This document shows positions 12,654 to 24,690 of a stretch of DNA of 64,000 bases, piece after piece. The stretch comes from Epiperipatus broadwayi (taxonomy: Eukaryota; Onychophora; Udeonychophora; Euonychophora; Peripatidae): contig JAQFVV010000050.1 in NCBI GenBank assembly GCA_028023455.1, forward strand, positions 3,722,626-3,786,625, read 5' to 3'. A model generated the notes under the pieces. It was not told where the DNA came from. It worked only from the letters and a program-made list of their open reading frames with translations, and searched no databases. How positions within the stretch are numbered: the first letter of the stretch is position 1; the number at the start of each line of letters is the position of its first letter. Position numbers and translations under genes: made by a program.

Positions 12654-13148
12654 CAGGAATGGGCAAATAGCAGCCTGAGGACCACATGCGGCCTGCTAAG
12701 TGTTTTTATGCGGTCCACCAAGACAATCAGAAAAATCCACCTTGAACTGAGATTTTCTTCCCATGTGCGACCAAAGATTTGTCTTGTAATTTCCACTAGG
12801 ATGGCCATCTCAATACACATGTGCAGTGTAGATATGATGTGCAGTGCTTTTCCAGTTAGTCTGGTTAATTTCAATTTTGTCTTTGCATTAGCAAATATAT
12901 ACATATCCAACTTTAGTGAAACCATGAACCCTCCGAAAAAACGTAAAATTGGTGATGAATGTCATGGATTTAATGAAGAATGGATAAACAAATATTTATT
13001 TTGTAATATAGAAAATAAAGCAGTGTGTTTATTGTGTCATGAAAAAAAGGTGTTGTCCTCTGCTGACCTTCGCTTCCACAAAGTGGCCCCTGATGCGGCC
13101 CTCCACCAGCCTCTGCAGCCACTGAACCAAAGCAATTGCTCACCTCTG
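12654..13148 (+). mobile_element. Non-autonomous hAT DNA transposon with 8-bp target duplication
   Basis: A 495-bp element flanked by a perfect 8-bp duplication 'atttagag' (12646-12653 and 13149-13156), the target length of hAT transposons. Its ends are inverted: CAGGAATGGGCAAA on the left and CAGAGGTGAGCAAT on the right complement, both close to the usual hAT terminus CAGGGGTGGGCAA. The internal sequence is clearly more GC-rich than its surroundings. It keeps the start of the transposase (BED finger, 12924-13064) and then jumps to the 3' end, so it is an internal-deletion derivative needing a transposase from elsewhere. Confidence 0.92.
12924..13064 (+). pseudogene. N-terminal fragment of a BED-finger hAT transposase
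   Basis: From the ATG at 12924 the frame reads a lysine/arginine-rich start (PPKKRK) followed by FNEEWINKYLF and NKAVCLLCHEKK. This is the typical opening of hAT transposases and domesticated relatives such as ZBED and GTF2IRD2-type proteins: basic patch, aromatic W/F residues, then the C-x2-C half of a BED zinc finger. The second half of the finger (H-x3-5-H) and the whole RNase H-like catalytic domain are missing because of the internal deletion. The frame continues into 3' non-coding sequence to a stop near 13154. Confidence 0.85.
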
Positions 13149-13224
13149 ATTTAGAGCCATATTTTTCAAGAAATAAGATTTACTATAATAATTTATTTTT
13201 TAATAATTTTGTTTTTAAAATTTT

Positions 13225-13795
13225 AAACATAAATGATGGTTTGTTATTTATATGTTGGACTATTTCCATCATCTATTATGAATATTGAATGTCTTTAGAA
13301 AGAATTAACTATATTTAAATATTCCAAATGCATTCAACTGTTAGTAATAGCACACAGGTTAGTATATTCACAATATTTCAAGAGGTATTATTCTCCCCTC
13401 TTCTTCTGTGTTGCTAGTCTGACCAGTGACAGTACTAGCACGGGAGTTGATCCTGGACTCTTAGATTTTTGAGTATTGAATTTTAAGGTAATGCTCTAAC
13501 TGGGCTATTCTGCCAAGCTAGTTAGACTGTTACTTTAAAATACAATGCTCAAGAATCTAAGGGTCCAGGTTTGATTCCCATACTAGTACTATCACTGGTC
13601 AATCCAACAACACCTGAAAAAGAGAATAATACCTCTTGAAACCTTGTGGATATATTAACCTGCATGTTATTATTAATGATTAAATGAATTTGGAATATTT
13701 AAATAAAGTTAAATTTTTTAAACAAATTCAATATCCATAATAGATGATGGAAATAGTTCAGCATATAACTAAAATACCATCATAACAAATCTTCA
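13225..13795. mobile_element. Foldback made of two inverted tRNA-SINE-like units
   Basis: Left arm (13225 to about 13500) is an inverted, diverged copy of the right arm (about 13510 to 13795), with outer ends around 'ccatcatctattatg'. Each arm contains a tRNA-like segment. On the minus strand of the left arm, TAGCCCAGTT at 13499-13508 resembles a pol III A box, and CCAGGATCAACTC at 13444-13456 is a decayed B box. On the plus strand of the right arm, GGTTTGATTCC at 13568-13578 is a near-consensus B box. The spacing with a long variable region is like a class II (Leu/Ser type) tRNA. A sister copy lies at 34.1 kb. Confidence 0.75.
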
Positions 13796-15829
13796 GGAAA
13801 ACAATAAATGATTATTAATTATTATTTGCAAAATTATAAATTAATAAATTTTATTTAAACTTATTTATAATATGTATTTTAATGTCATTCAAATATATAT
13901 ATATAATTTTTAACACAGATGAACCCGCAAAAGATGTCTTTTATATATACAACCCATGAAAATCTTCATTTCAACATATATATATATATGTGTGTGTGTG
14001 TGTGAAGGGAAATATTTTTCTTTTTAATTCTAATCTTTTTAAATGCTTTCATTTAATTTCGAAATTCTGTTAATTTATGATAAATTTTTTAGTTATGTTT
14101 TAATAGATTTCTATCAAATAAATTTCCTTCAAATTTTGTACATATGTTAAAAGTCAATGGTTAATACTATTGTTTATTTACTCTGAGCTATTGGCAGATA
14201 GACTTTTGAATGTGTTGATATGACCTTAGTAAGTTTTTAATGATATGCACAATAGGGTATTATATTATTAAATGGTTTTATTTTTACAAAATGTTACACT
14301 AAAAAGTACTAATAAGCAATTAAAATAGAAGCAAAATTAAATTTAACTTTCAATGATTGTAAAAGATCATATATTAAATTTTATTAATACTTTCTATTGA
14401 CTGTAAAACTTATTTTTAAAATACTTTTTTTTATAAACAAAATAATATTAGAATTGATTTTTAATATGCGATGAATTTCCTTTAAAATATTACTCAGACT
14501 GTTATATTACATTTTAAGTAGAAATAATTATAAAAAATATCTAATTAATAAAAATTAAAAATAATACCTATAAAAATATTTTATAATTAATACTTTTGTT
14601 TATTATTCACTAAAAGCCAAAATAATAATAATTAGGTTTTTATAGTTAATATGAAATAAAGGAATGAAATGTCTAGAAAATAATTCAATCATTTTTTACA
14701 ATAACTAATCAAAGTGATTAATTTCTGGACATCCCATGATTTTATTCCAAGTTAAAAATTAAAACCCCAATTGTGGTTGAACAAAACTATTAGTTTTTTG
14801 ATGTTTTAGTGCACAATTAATAAAGATGTTAATTATAAAATATTTTTCATGTTATTATTTATTTTTGCTCATAATGCATGACCTTCTTTATATATAACAC
14901 ATCCTTCAAACTTTTTTAGAATATAGATATAATTTTTGTTCTACTGTTTGCCAAATGTTTACAAAAGTATATTTGAAATATATGGTTGAATCATTATTAT
15001 TACAATTATCATAGAAAATTTAAGCAAAAATAAGAAATCATAGGAAAATATTTACAATATCTTTATTAAGAAAAATCAAAGAGATAGAAAGGGCCAGGTA
15101 TCATCCAGGTGGAATGTATTTGGACTAAGGAAGTACATATACATTAATATTCATGTTGGGGGCATCATTGATCTCTACCTGTTAAGATGTGTGATAATGA
15201 AAAGATAGCAAGACCAAAGTTTATAATAATGTAATAGCAATTGCTATTCCCACTTTTCAAAAGTACTTTACTTAGATTTATATGAGGCATTCTATGAATC
15301 TATTTTTTTCACATAAAATAACAAAAAGAATGCATCAAAATGTTTTAAATAAATGTAGAGATGTTTTTTTCAATCATTATATATAATAGGAATTGGTTGC
15401 CATTACTATAAATTAAGTGGTTACTTATATTTGTGTAGATCGATGGCAGTATTGTGAGAAAATTGGTGAAAAAAGCTATTCCTGAAGTGCTTGTCTACTT
15501 CATAATGATTTGTCAACTTTTGCATGTTGTATGCCAGCCATAATAATATATGCATTACATGCAATGATTGGTCCAAGTGTTATTTCACATTTATTTGCAT
15601 TTAACAGAAAGTGCATTAATTTATTTGCTACATATATCATTATTAGATTTTTTAAATATTGTTCGAATAATATGAATATCTGATTTTATCTTGTTTAATA
15701 TGTTGTGATGATGGAATAGGTTTAGTAATTCTGGTATTAAATGTTTACACTTCAACACCATTGCCCTAACTATTACAGAACTAATATAACATGATCACCA
15801 TTTTTATGCTTGTTTATAACTTATTAAAA
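13796..15829. other. AT-rich DNA with a TA/TG microsatellite, no gene seen
   Basis: Contains a (TA)n(TG)n run at about 13975-14005. No coding or RNA signal otherwise. Confidence 0.55.
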
Positions 15830-16106
15830 CAGGAAAAACTCTCTATATGTATTGCCACTCAGCGCAAGCCAGAGTAATCAATGGATGCCAGAAGATTTGT
15901 TCACAAAATCCCCATTTAGTGCCTACTCATCCAATATCCCCAGACTAGTTCTGGATTATGGCCTTCTATGTGCAGGGCTCTCAGATCCAAGGCTCCTCAC
16001 TGACAAAGGCCACAAGCCAGAAACTAATCTGGATATATTAGATGAGTATGCACTAGATTGGGGATTTTATGAAAAAGCCTTCTGGCATCTATTTTGCCTG
16101 TTTTAA
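15830..16106. mobile_element. Foldback element with two decayed hammerhead-like motifs
   Basis: Opens with 'aaacaggaaaaactctctatat' and ends with 'attttgcctgttttaaga', inverted versions of each other, enclosing inverted halves. On the plus strand the right half reads CTCCTCA-CTGACAA-AGGC-CACAA-GCC-A-GAAA-CTAATC-TGG (15993-16036), the same order as the 42.8 kb motif but with the CTGATGA box and the cleavage triplet mutated. The left half holds an even more degenerate copy on the minus strand. Open frames through it are by-products of the palindrome. Confidence 0.75.
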
Positions 16107-17454
16107 GAAGTAATATAAGTTGGACAGCTGTCATATTTTTATTAATTGTTGATAGTATTCTAAGGCAGTTGATGAAGATATTCCTTTAGTATTTGTTTAT
16201 TGTAGAGTGACTGGTCAGCCTATAATAAGACAGCCTTGTAAAAATGTGTTAAACAAACGATTGGCTAGTTCTGTCATTACCATGTAATTCGAGATGCATT
16301 AATATTTTTGCATTTGATTGTTTTGTGAATTAGCATAAATGTTACTTCTTCTGGATTGACATTTTGTCTTTTAATACACCTCTAAAGGGACATTTAACAA
16401 TTTTTTGTTTCCAAACGAAATTCATTAAAATAGAATTGAGAAATAAATAAATTTTAACATAAGTAATTATTGATATTATTTTTATTTATCGTTAGATTTG
16501 AGATCTTTTTACATATATAAAAATATATTTGAGATTCCGTTTTTATTTTTTTACATTAAAACAATTCATCTTTCAGCTGTCATGCAACCTTCTAGACAAT
16601 TATGAAATAACAAACATAAGAAGCCTCATTTGTTTTTGAAAGATAAACATGATTTTAAAAAATTGATATTTACATATTTTTATCTAAATTAATATTGAAA
16701 AATTTGATATCTGAATATTTTACTTTAAACTGATGTTAAAGATCATATGTAACTACAGTTGTGAATATATATGTAATGGACTTTTTTTTTTAATTAATTA
16801 TTTTCATATGAGCTTTAGATGCAAATGTTAAAAAATTGCAATGTGAAGTCTCCACATTTCAAATTAAGTGATGTAACCAGAGCAACCATAAAATAAAATC
16901 ATTAGTATAAGATAAACCATGTGATTTAGCACAGTAGCATCTATTTGATTTTCTACAGCTAAAATTTTAATGATTGCATCTTAAATACATTAAAATTATC
17001 TTTATATATGTATTTCTCATGGAGAAATGCTTAATTTCTAATGGGAAACCAGCGAAGTTTTGAGTTTCATGATCTAAACAATAAAAAAGTATCTGGTCTG
17101 ATTTACAACTCAACATTTTGAGTGTGAGATAAAAGTAACTGCCTTTTATCTTAAGTAAATAAAATATAGTTGTAACTGTTAAATTATCTGGTTCATCTGG
17201 ACTAGTTTAATTGGTGGTTAAAACTTTATTCTAGTTTAAACATGGAGAATTTTCAATGTTGATTGGTGACTGGCTCTGCAGTTTCATTGCTGGAGCAACA
17301 TATTTATTACACAGGAACATACTTTAGTAATTGACAACAAAAAATTGGGATGTTTCCTAAGAATTAAATATGATCAAAAATGGAAATAAAGAAAGTGCAT
17401 TTTGATGTATTTTTTATATAAATTATAAAAAAATAATACCAAAAATATCATATA
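16107..17454. other. AT-rich DNA, no gene seen
   Basis: No recognisable protein, RNA or repeat. Confidence 0.55.
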
Positions 17455-18172
17455 TCATCATCATCATTATCAACCATTATCAATCCACTGTAGGATGAGG
17501 ATCTCTCCAAGTTCAATCCATCTTTTCTGATCTTTAGCTTTTCTTCTTCACATCACGCCTGCACACTTTTTTATTTCATCCATCCGTCTCACATGTGGTC
17601 TCTTTCTGAGTCTTTTACAATCTTTTGGAATCCGGTTTAAGATTTCAATTGTTCATCTATTATCATCTCTTCTAGCAATATGTCCAGCCCAACTCCACTT
17701 GTCTTTTAATTTTTTCAGTGGTCAGTAACACTTGTTTGTTCTCTTACTCATATATTGCATCTTGATCTCTTCTTGTTACTCCCAATATGTATTTCTCCAT
17801 ACTTCTTTGATTGGTCTGACATCTCTGTATTACTCTTCTATTAAATGTCCAAGTCTCAGATCCATAAGTAAGAACTGGTAAAACACATTTATTAAAAATC
17901 TTCCTTTTCAAACACATAGGCATATTTCCTTTTAGTATCAAATTATTTCTACCAAAAGCACTCCAACCAAGTTTAATTCTATGATTAATTTCATCCATTA
18001 GTTTCCATCTTTATCAGATATTTTTAACTGTTAACTTCTTTTAACTCACCATAATCAATCTTTATTTTCATATTTTGAGAAAATCTATTAAACATTACTT
18101 TAGTCTTTTTAACATTTGTCTTTAGTCATACTTTTCTACTTTCATCTGATAACTCCTGCAATATTTCCTGCA
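17455..18172 (-). pseudogene. RTE-type LINE, 3' (C-terminal) fragment
   Basis: On the minus strand, 17998-17744 encodes an uninterrupted stretch with HRIKLGWSAFGR, LPVLTYGSETWTF, QRSMEKYILGVTRRD in order. This is the conserved region after the RT palm/thumb of RTE/BovB-type endonuclease-reverse transcriptases. The 3' end at about 17455 carries a TCA/TGA trinucleotide run, as in the copy at 24.3 kb. Upstream the coding frame continues in broken form to about 18172, where AT-rich DNA interrupts it. 5' truncation is typical of target-primed insertion. Confidence 0.85.
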
Positions 18173-18334
18173 GCTCTAAAGCATATATAATAATTATATA
18201 AAATGCATATATTACTAATATAATTATATAATAATTATATAAAATGAATACATCAATAATTATATATAAAAAGCATTTTGTGGTATATGATTGTATGACC
18301 TTATCAAACATTGAACATCTATTTTAAACATTAT

Positions 18335-19470
18335 GTGATGTGATGTGATGTGACCTCCTTCAACAGAGTCAGAAATCTCTCAGCAACTATACCCAAAGAA
18401 ACCAGTTAGACACTTTACCTTCCCCTTCCATTCCCCACCCTAAGATTTCCCATAATCTGCTACATCCCATTTCCACAACATAATCTCTATCAACTCTATG
18501 GCCTTTATATCTAAAAACCCCTTATCTTTTCCCAAACCCAGCATAAAAACCAATAATCCACTTTCTGTATATTCATTTTGCTCATATTTATTCTCCCATA
18601 ACTTCATTATTTGCACCCTTTCTGCTTTCAAGCATTTACTTTCAATCAACAGATGTCTAATATTTTCTATCTCTTCCTGACATAATTTGCAGACTAAATC
18701 TACCATATTTTTACATTTACATGTATATTCTCTTGTTGCTAAAGATCCTGTTTGAGCCTTAAACAATAAGCTACTTTCCTTACTATTATCATAAATTAGC
18801 TTGCATCCAATGTTATGTTTACTTCTATATATATTTAAACTTTTTTTACTCTCCATACTAGTTCTCCATCTCTCCAACTCCCTATTATTTATTAATGTAT
18901 CTATGCTTTTATCCCATTCCTTACCATTATAACACTCAACAATCCTTCTAACACAATCATCCCATCTTTTATACAAGTATACTGATATAAATTCTTTATC
19001 CAAACCCTTTGCATATTGCATTACCTTTCTCACCCATCTTGTTGCCTGTCCTTTTCTCATAACCCAATTAAATACTATTTTGGCTATTCTTTTATTATCC
19101 ATAAACTGTAACCTAACAGACATTTTCATTTTACTTTTTGCATCTTTCATATAAAAACTCGATCGTCCCATTTCTCCTTGAATTGTCTCTTTGTTGTCCA
19201 CACTTTTGCATCTAATGTATGCCTTTCTACTTCCATTTTTACTCTCTCTAAATAGTATAATACCCTTTTACTAACATATAAGGCATCATTACCATATGTT
19301 AACCTTGCTACTGCAACTCCCTTCCATACAATTCTAGCTACATCATATTTATTATATGAAAACACTGTTAAATTCTTTACTAAACCCTTTCTTTGCTTCA
19401 TTTACCAATTTTTTGCACACAGACCACCATCTACATTCTTGTACTAAAACTAAAAACAGCAGTAATAATA
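18335..19470 (-). pseudogene. Family L non-LTR retrotransposon, C-terminal region and 3' end
   Basis: The longest conserved protein text of the window lies at 19201-18440 (minus): about 250 residues from the C-terminal part of a LINE ORF2, with a final zinc-knuckle CKLCQEEIENIRHLLIESKC (C-x2-C-x8-H-x6-C), as in jockey/I/CR1-type LINEs. A frameshifted upstream part at 19401-19147 holds the YDVARIVWKGVAVARLTYGN segment. The element ends at 18335 with a short (TCACA)n tail. It closely matches 20.3-22.5 kb and 31.5-32.8 kb in this window, so I use it as the reference copy of family L. The RT palm itself is missing (5' truncation near 19470). It is not a host gene. Confidence 0.85.
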
Positions 19471-20329
19471 ATAAAATAAAACATGAATAAACCACAATTA
19501 TGATACAGCAATACAGATTGTTAAAATTCCATTAAATGTGAAAACAAAATAACTATATGCCATAATAATATACAAAATAAATAAAAGCATTCTTTACATA
19601 ACTTTATATACACTATTTTATTACATAATTTTTCATTCATTTTTAATTGACCAGTATTAACTAAATTTATTGAAGTTTTATAAAGAATCATATATTTATT
19701 TATTTTTGTTTTATTTTAAGTAAAATCTTTTTATTGACAAAAAACAAAAATTATATACATTTTTAAATACAATTATTTATATTTTGTTTAATATAACATC
19801 TTTCACATATTTGTCTTCTATTTAGATCATTAATGTAGTCAAAGGCTAATTTTTTAGTATCTATTTTATATCCATATGTTAAGTAATGAATGTATAAAGC
19901 AGATTTATTATCTCTTCTACTAAATGCCAAATAACATTCACTACTTAGCATCTTGACATGAAATAGATGATATAAAAATATTAAATCTTTAAATTACCTT
20001 AGAGGTCCAAAATGTGGACAAATGTATGAAACATATTATATTAAACATAAGATAAATAATTGTATGAATATTTATAAAACTTTAATAAATTTAATTAATA
20101 ACTGATTAATTAAAAATAAATGGAAAGTTATAGAATAAGATAATATTGTATACATTAAGTTGTATAAAGCATGTTTTTTTATTTATGTTGTGTTATTGTT
20201 TATGTCATAAAGTTGATTTGTTTCAACTTTTAATGTATTACTAGTAATTTTAATCATTGTATCAAAATTTTATTTTATTCATGTTTTATTTTATTATTCC
20301 CATTGCTGTAATTTTTAATTCTATACTAA
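19471..20329. other. AT-rich DNA, no gene seen
   Basis: Separates two oppositely oriented family L copies. Nothing recognised; a 62-residue minus frame at 19951-19763 has no motif I know. Confidence 0.5.
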
Positions 20330-22520
20330 ACTGTAGATGGTACTCTGTCCACAATAATAGATCAGAATAGGTTGCCTGGAACTAGAATTAGGGATGTTAA
20401 AATAAGGTAAGGAAACAAAGAAATAGAGATGTGTATGATATGGTAGGAGCAAATATTTTTTTAGAATCATCAAAAAGAGTAATGGATGAGTACATCGAAT
20501 TGATTAGAAATTTGAGTAAGATTAAAAAAAGCATAGAATAATTGGACTATTACTAAATTCGATAATAGGTATATGTTAGATAGGGCATGTTTTATAAATG
20601 AGAAATTGAAAAAATTGTGTGAGAGAAATGATGCTATGTTTGTGGATAAGGATCATAAAATGTTTAACATTTATAGACCAATAGTAGTAACATCAGGATT
20701 ATATAAAGTTTTTGAATATATGGTGTCTGGAAGTGTCACAGGGTGGAAGGAATAAAAAATATAGTGGGAAAAATTCATGGAGGTTTTTGATCAGATAGTC
20801 ATATAGGAAATAGTTTATTTGAAGTTACACAATTTATAGATATGAATAGAAATATAGGTATATATGTTTTTTATAGTTATAGAGAAGGCATATGATACAG
20901 TAAATACAAATAGATTATGGTAAGTTTAGTAAATTTGGGAATAAATGGAGCTTTAGTGGATCTTATTAAGAGAATTATGAAAATAATTACTATATGTATC
21001 AATTAAGGAAATATAGAAACAGTGTTAAAAGTGTGATAAGACTAAGGCAAGGATTACCCTATGTCACCTATTTTGATTTTGTTATAATTGAGAGAAATGG
21101 AGAGAACAATAGAAAGACTAAGAAGAGGGGTAGAAATACATTTAATAGATGGCAAAGGTGTGTATATATTATCAGGTCTTTCATTTGCTGATTATATGTT
21201 TTGTGCACAGAAAGTAGGGAAGCATGGAAGTTATGCTGAAGATGTGTGCAAGAATTGATAAAGAGATGGGGATTAAATTTAGTGCAGAAAAATCAAAAGT
21301 AATGATGATAAATTATAGGGGAAAAAAGACAAGAGTTTTTATTGGGGGATATAAAATTAAATGTGGTGAATAAGTGTAACTATTTTGAAATCATCTTAAA
21401 TAATCAAAGAAATTGCTTGCATAAATGAGAGAAAAATTTAATAAATGAAGCAAAGAAAAGAAAAAAACCTGATAAAAAAATTGACAGTGTTTTCATACAA
21501 CAAATATGATGTAACTAGAATTGTATAGCAGGGAACTGAAGTAGCAGAGTTAACTTATGATGATGATGGATTACGTGTCAGTAAAGGGTATTACATTACT
21601 TAGAAAAAGTACAAAGATAAGTAGAAAGACATGCACTAGATGCCAATGTGTGGATAGTAAAAGAGGCAATTCAAGGAGAAATGGGATAGACAAGTTTTTA
21701 TATAAGAGGTGCAAAAAAGCAAAATGGAAATGTTTAATAGATGGCAATGTATGGATATGAAGTGAATAACTAAAATAGTATTTAATAGGGTTATGAGTAA
21801 AGAATAGGCAACAAGATGGGATGGGGAAGGTAGTACAGTATGCAGAAAATTTGGATTGAGACTTTATACCAGTATCCTTATATAAAAGATGGGATGATTG
21901 TTTTAGAAGGATTGTTGAGGGTTGTAATGGAAAGAAATGGGGTAGAAGAATAGATGCATTAATAAAAAATAGAGGTATTGAAAAAATGAAGAAGTAGTGT
22001 GGAGAGTAAAAAGAATTTAAATATATATAGAAGTAAACAGAATATTGGGTGCGAGTTAATTTAAGATAATAACAAGAAAAGTAGTTTACATAATCGTTAG
22101 CAACAAGGGAATATACACATAAATGGAGAAATGCGCATGATTTAGTCATCAAATTATGTAAGGAAAGCATAAAGAATATTAATCATCTGTTAATTAAATT
22201 TAAATGATTTCAAGCAGAAAGAATATAAATAATGAAAATGTGGAAAATTAAATATAAACAAAGTAATTATCCAGAAAATAGTTTCTTGGTTTTTATGCTG
22301 GGTTTGAAAAAAAAAGAGGATTTGGATATAAAGGCCATAGAATGGGCAAAGATAATGTGGAAATGGTGGAGCAGGATAGAGAAGAATATGAGAAAAACTT
22401 AAGACGAGGAATGGAAAGGGAAAACAAGATGGTTAACAGGTTTCTCTGGGCGTAGTGGCTGAGAGATTCCTCACTTTGAGAAAAAAAGCCCTACTGCATT
22501 GCATCACATTGCATCATGTG
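20330..22520 (+). pseudogene. Family L non-LTR retrotransposon with reverse transcriptase palm
   Basis: The most complete family L copy. In order: IYRPIVVTSGLYKVFEY (about 20665-20720), the RT motif giving NYRPIS-type text; EKAYDTVNTNRLW (20882-20920), the motif A region; RLRQGLP (about 21039-21060), motif B, followed by a one-base insertion that shifts the frame of the expected MSPILF; and SFADYM (about 21180-21198), the catalytic FADD box with the second Asp changed to Tyr. The C-terminal half parallels 18.4-19.4 kb. The 3' end has the family's conserved 'gcgtagtggctgagagatt' block and a (TGCATCACAT)-like tail near 22495-22517. Multiple stops and the damaged active site make it dead. Confidence 0.87.
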
Positions 22521-24060
22521 CTGAAAAAAGTGTTTAATATATAATTATATTATGTAAAACAAAAAAAAAACACTTATTTATAATTGTTAATTAGAGAAGA
22601 TATAAATTAGTATTAAAGTTTATCGGCTTAACGTTTTCGAGGATCCATGCCTCATATTCATAGCCTTCATAAAATGTATAATAAAATATATGCAAATACA
22701 AATATTCAAATAAGCTAGTATTATATTTATTATTATTATTATTTTATAATTTAAGAATTAAATGTATTTGAAAAAAAATATGAAGTTTATTTTATTTTAA
22801 AAACTAGGAAAAAATTAAGTAAACGGTAAAAACAGTCCAATCTATAAAACATGTACAAACACACACACACCTATATATATATATGACAATGTAAAATAAT
22901 GTAACATAAGAAAGCTGATATCATTTTAAAATCTTAGAGTTCTCAAAATTTAACCGAATAGCTTACCTATCAGTTAAAGATAGCTGCAAAAACATTTTTG
23001 TCATAATATCCCATATTGAACTATTATGGCAATCAATTTTAGATTACTATTGGATCATAATGTATTTCTTATACATATGCATGGTTTCTGGCCATGTATT
23101 TAAGAATGCATTTAAATGCAAGTTAAAACGTTATTTTATCACTTTATTTTTATAATCATCACAGGTGCTTCCATTTAACTTATTATTAAAATCTAAAGTG
23201 TGTGACTGGGGTAATGGGAACCTAGAAGTAACTGGAATACCTGTTGTAATATATGCTTCTGCTGTTTCATACCTCTTACAGGTACAGTTTGTATCAATGT
23301 GCGCAATTTCATTACCATGTAAAATCATAGTACCATGTAGCACATTTTTTCGTAAAGTAGGTCTTGATATCTTATATAAACGCAGTTTATTCTTTTTATT
23401 TTGAACTCCTTTTAGAAAGAGACTTTTATTGTATATATATATGCATACACAATCTTACATTTCGATTGAAGGACAGTCAAAACATAAGACTGTGTATGCA
23501 TATATGTACAATAAATGGTTTTTGCTAAAAAGTATTCAAAAAGGAGTGGATAAAGTGATTTTTGTAATGTCTGAAAATTTGAAACAATGTGAGATTTTGT
23601 TGCCTACTAGATAAAATGGCAATATAAGCTGTTATAATACTTGAAGTAGATTACAAGCAAGCTGATCTCATAAAAACACAAGTTTATGAATAGTTTAATT
23701 GAAGTGTCAAATCCACCATGGCCCTAAAAAGTGTGATAAGTGAAATCCAAAGTGATGATAATACTGTTCTTTTTTTCTCTTTTTGACACAAACAACAATT
23801 TTTTTTCAGAATTAGTTTGTAATGGTAAGGCATTTTATCTGCACGTTCTGAAACATTAACATAATGTCGTAATGCAAGCATTGTTATGTCAAAGCATTAA
23901 TACACAAAGTACTGAGTGTGGAACAATTTTAAATAAAATTCAGCATAACAAAGCATATTTATCGTCCATGTTCACATGATCTTACTTCGTGTGACTTTTT
24001 TTTTTAATTTTTTGATGAAAAAGTTTGTCAATTTTTTTTTATTTTGCAGACTTACAAGTA
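22521..24060. other. AT-rich DNA, mostly unrecognised
   Basis: A short block at 22618-22672 ('cggcttaacgttttcgagg' and 'cctcatattcatagcc') recurs in diverged form at 49.21-49.26 kb. A CA/TA microsatellite lies at 22860-22885. No gene seen. Confidence 0.5.
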
Positions 24061-24125
24061 GTGGGGGAAAGCAATGCAGGTATTAAAAGGCATTGGGAAA
24101 GCAATGCAGGTATTAAAAGGCATTA
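24061..24125 (+). repeat. Tandem duplication, 31-bp unit, two copies
   Basis: The unit 'gggaaagcaatgcaggtatt' plus 'aaaaggcattg' occurs twice head to tail without mismatch, so it is a recent local duplication. Confidence 0.9.
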
Positions 24126-24275
24126 CTTTAAAAGTGCTTCCACACTACTTCAAAAAGAGAACATATTTAGAGCAGTATATTGCATTAAATGGACAGTAAC
24201 GTGAAAGTGATTAAATTTATAACACTTAAAAGTAAATAAACAAATTTTATTATAAAATGCAAGTTACTTTTGGGT

Positions 24276-24690
24276 TATCATCATCATCAACAACCATTAT
24301 CAATCTGCTGCAGGATAAAGGTCTTTTCAAGTTCAATCCATCTTCTCCGATCTTTAGCTTCTTTTCTTCACATCACTCCTGCACACTTTCTTATTTCATC
24401 CATCCATCTCACATGTGGTCTCTTTCTGGGTCTTTTACAATCTCTTGTAATCCAGTTTAAGATTTCAATTGTCCATCTATTATCATCTCTTCTAGCAATA
24501 TGTCCAGCCCAACTTCACTTCGATCTCTTAATTTTTCAATGAGGTCAGTAACACCCCTCTTTGTTCTTTTACCCATACATTGTGTTTTCGATCTCTTCTT
24601 GTTACTCCCAACACGCACCTCTCCATACTTCTTTGAGTGGTCTGAAGTCTCTGTATTGCTCTTCTATTAAGTGTCCAAGTCTCATATCCA
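24276..24690 (-). pseudogene. RTE-type LINE, 3'-terminal fragment
   Basis: Same 3' end as the copy at 17.46 kb, starting with a TCATCA run at 24276 and including the minus-strand text for the RRDQD...MERTIL-like C-terminal segment. Only about 400 bases remain. Nucleotide similarity to the 17.5 kb copy is high. Stops and frameshifts are present. Confidence 0.82.

Noticed and set aside
12573-13154. A 193-residue gene
   Set aside because: The frame spans the hAT left end, non-coding 5' region, BED fragment and right end; only the part from 12924 resembles a real protein.
13381-13662. Hammerhead in the tRNA-SINE foldback (CCTGAAAAAGAG...CCTCTTGAAACC)
   Set aside because: Stem II is offset by one base from the GAAA box, no NUH site follows at the right distance and helix I does not form. 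The same holds for the 34.1 kb sister.
18440-19201. The longest open frame of the window (253 residues) as a host gene
   Set aside because: It matches other LINE copies in the window at 21.8-22.4 and 31.6-32.7 kb, ends in a LINE-type zinc knuckle and is followed by the LINE 3' end.
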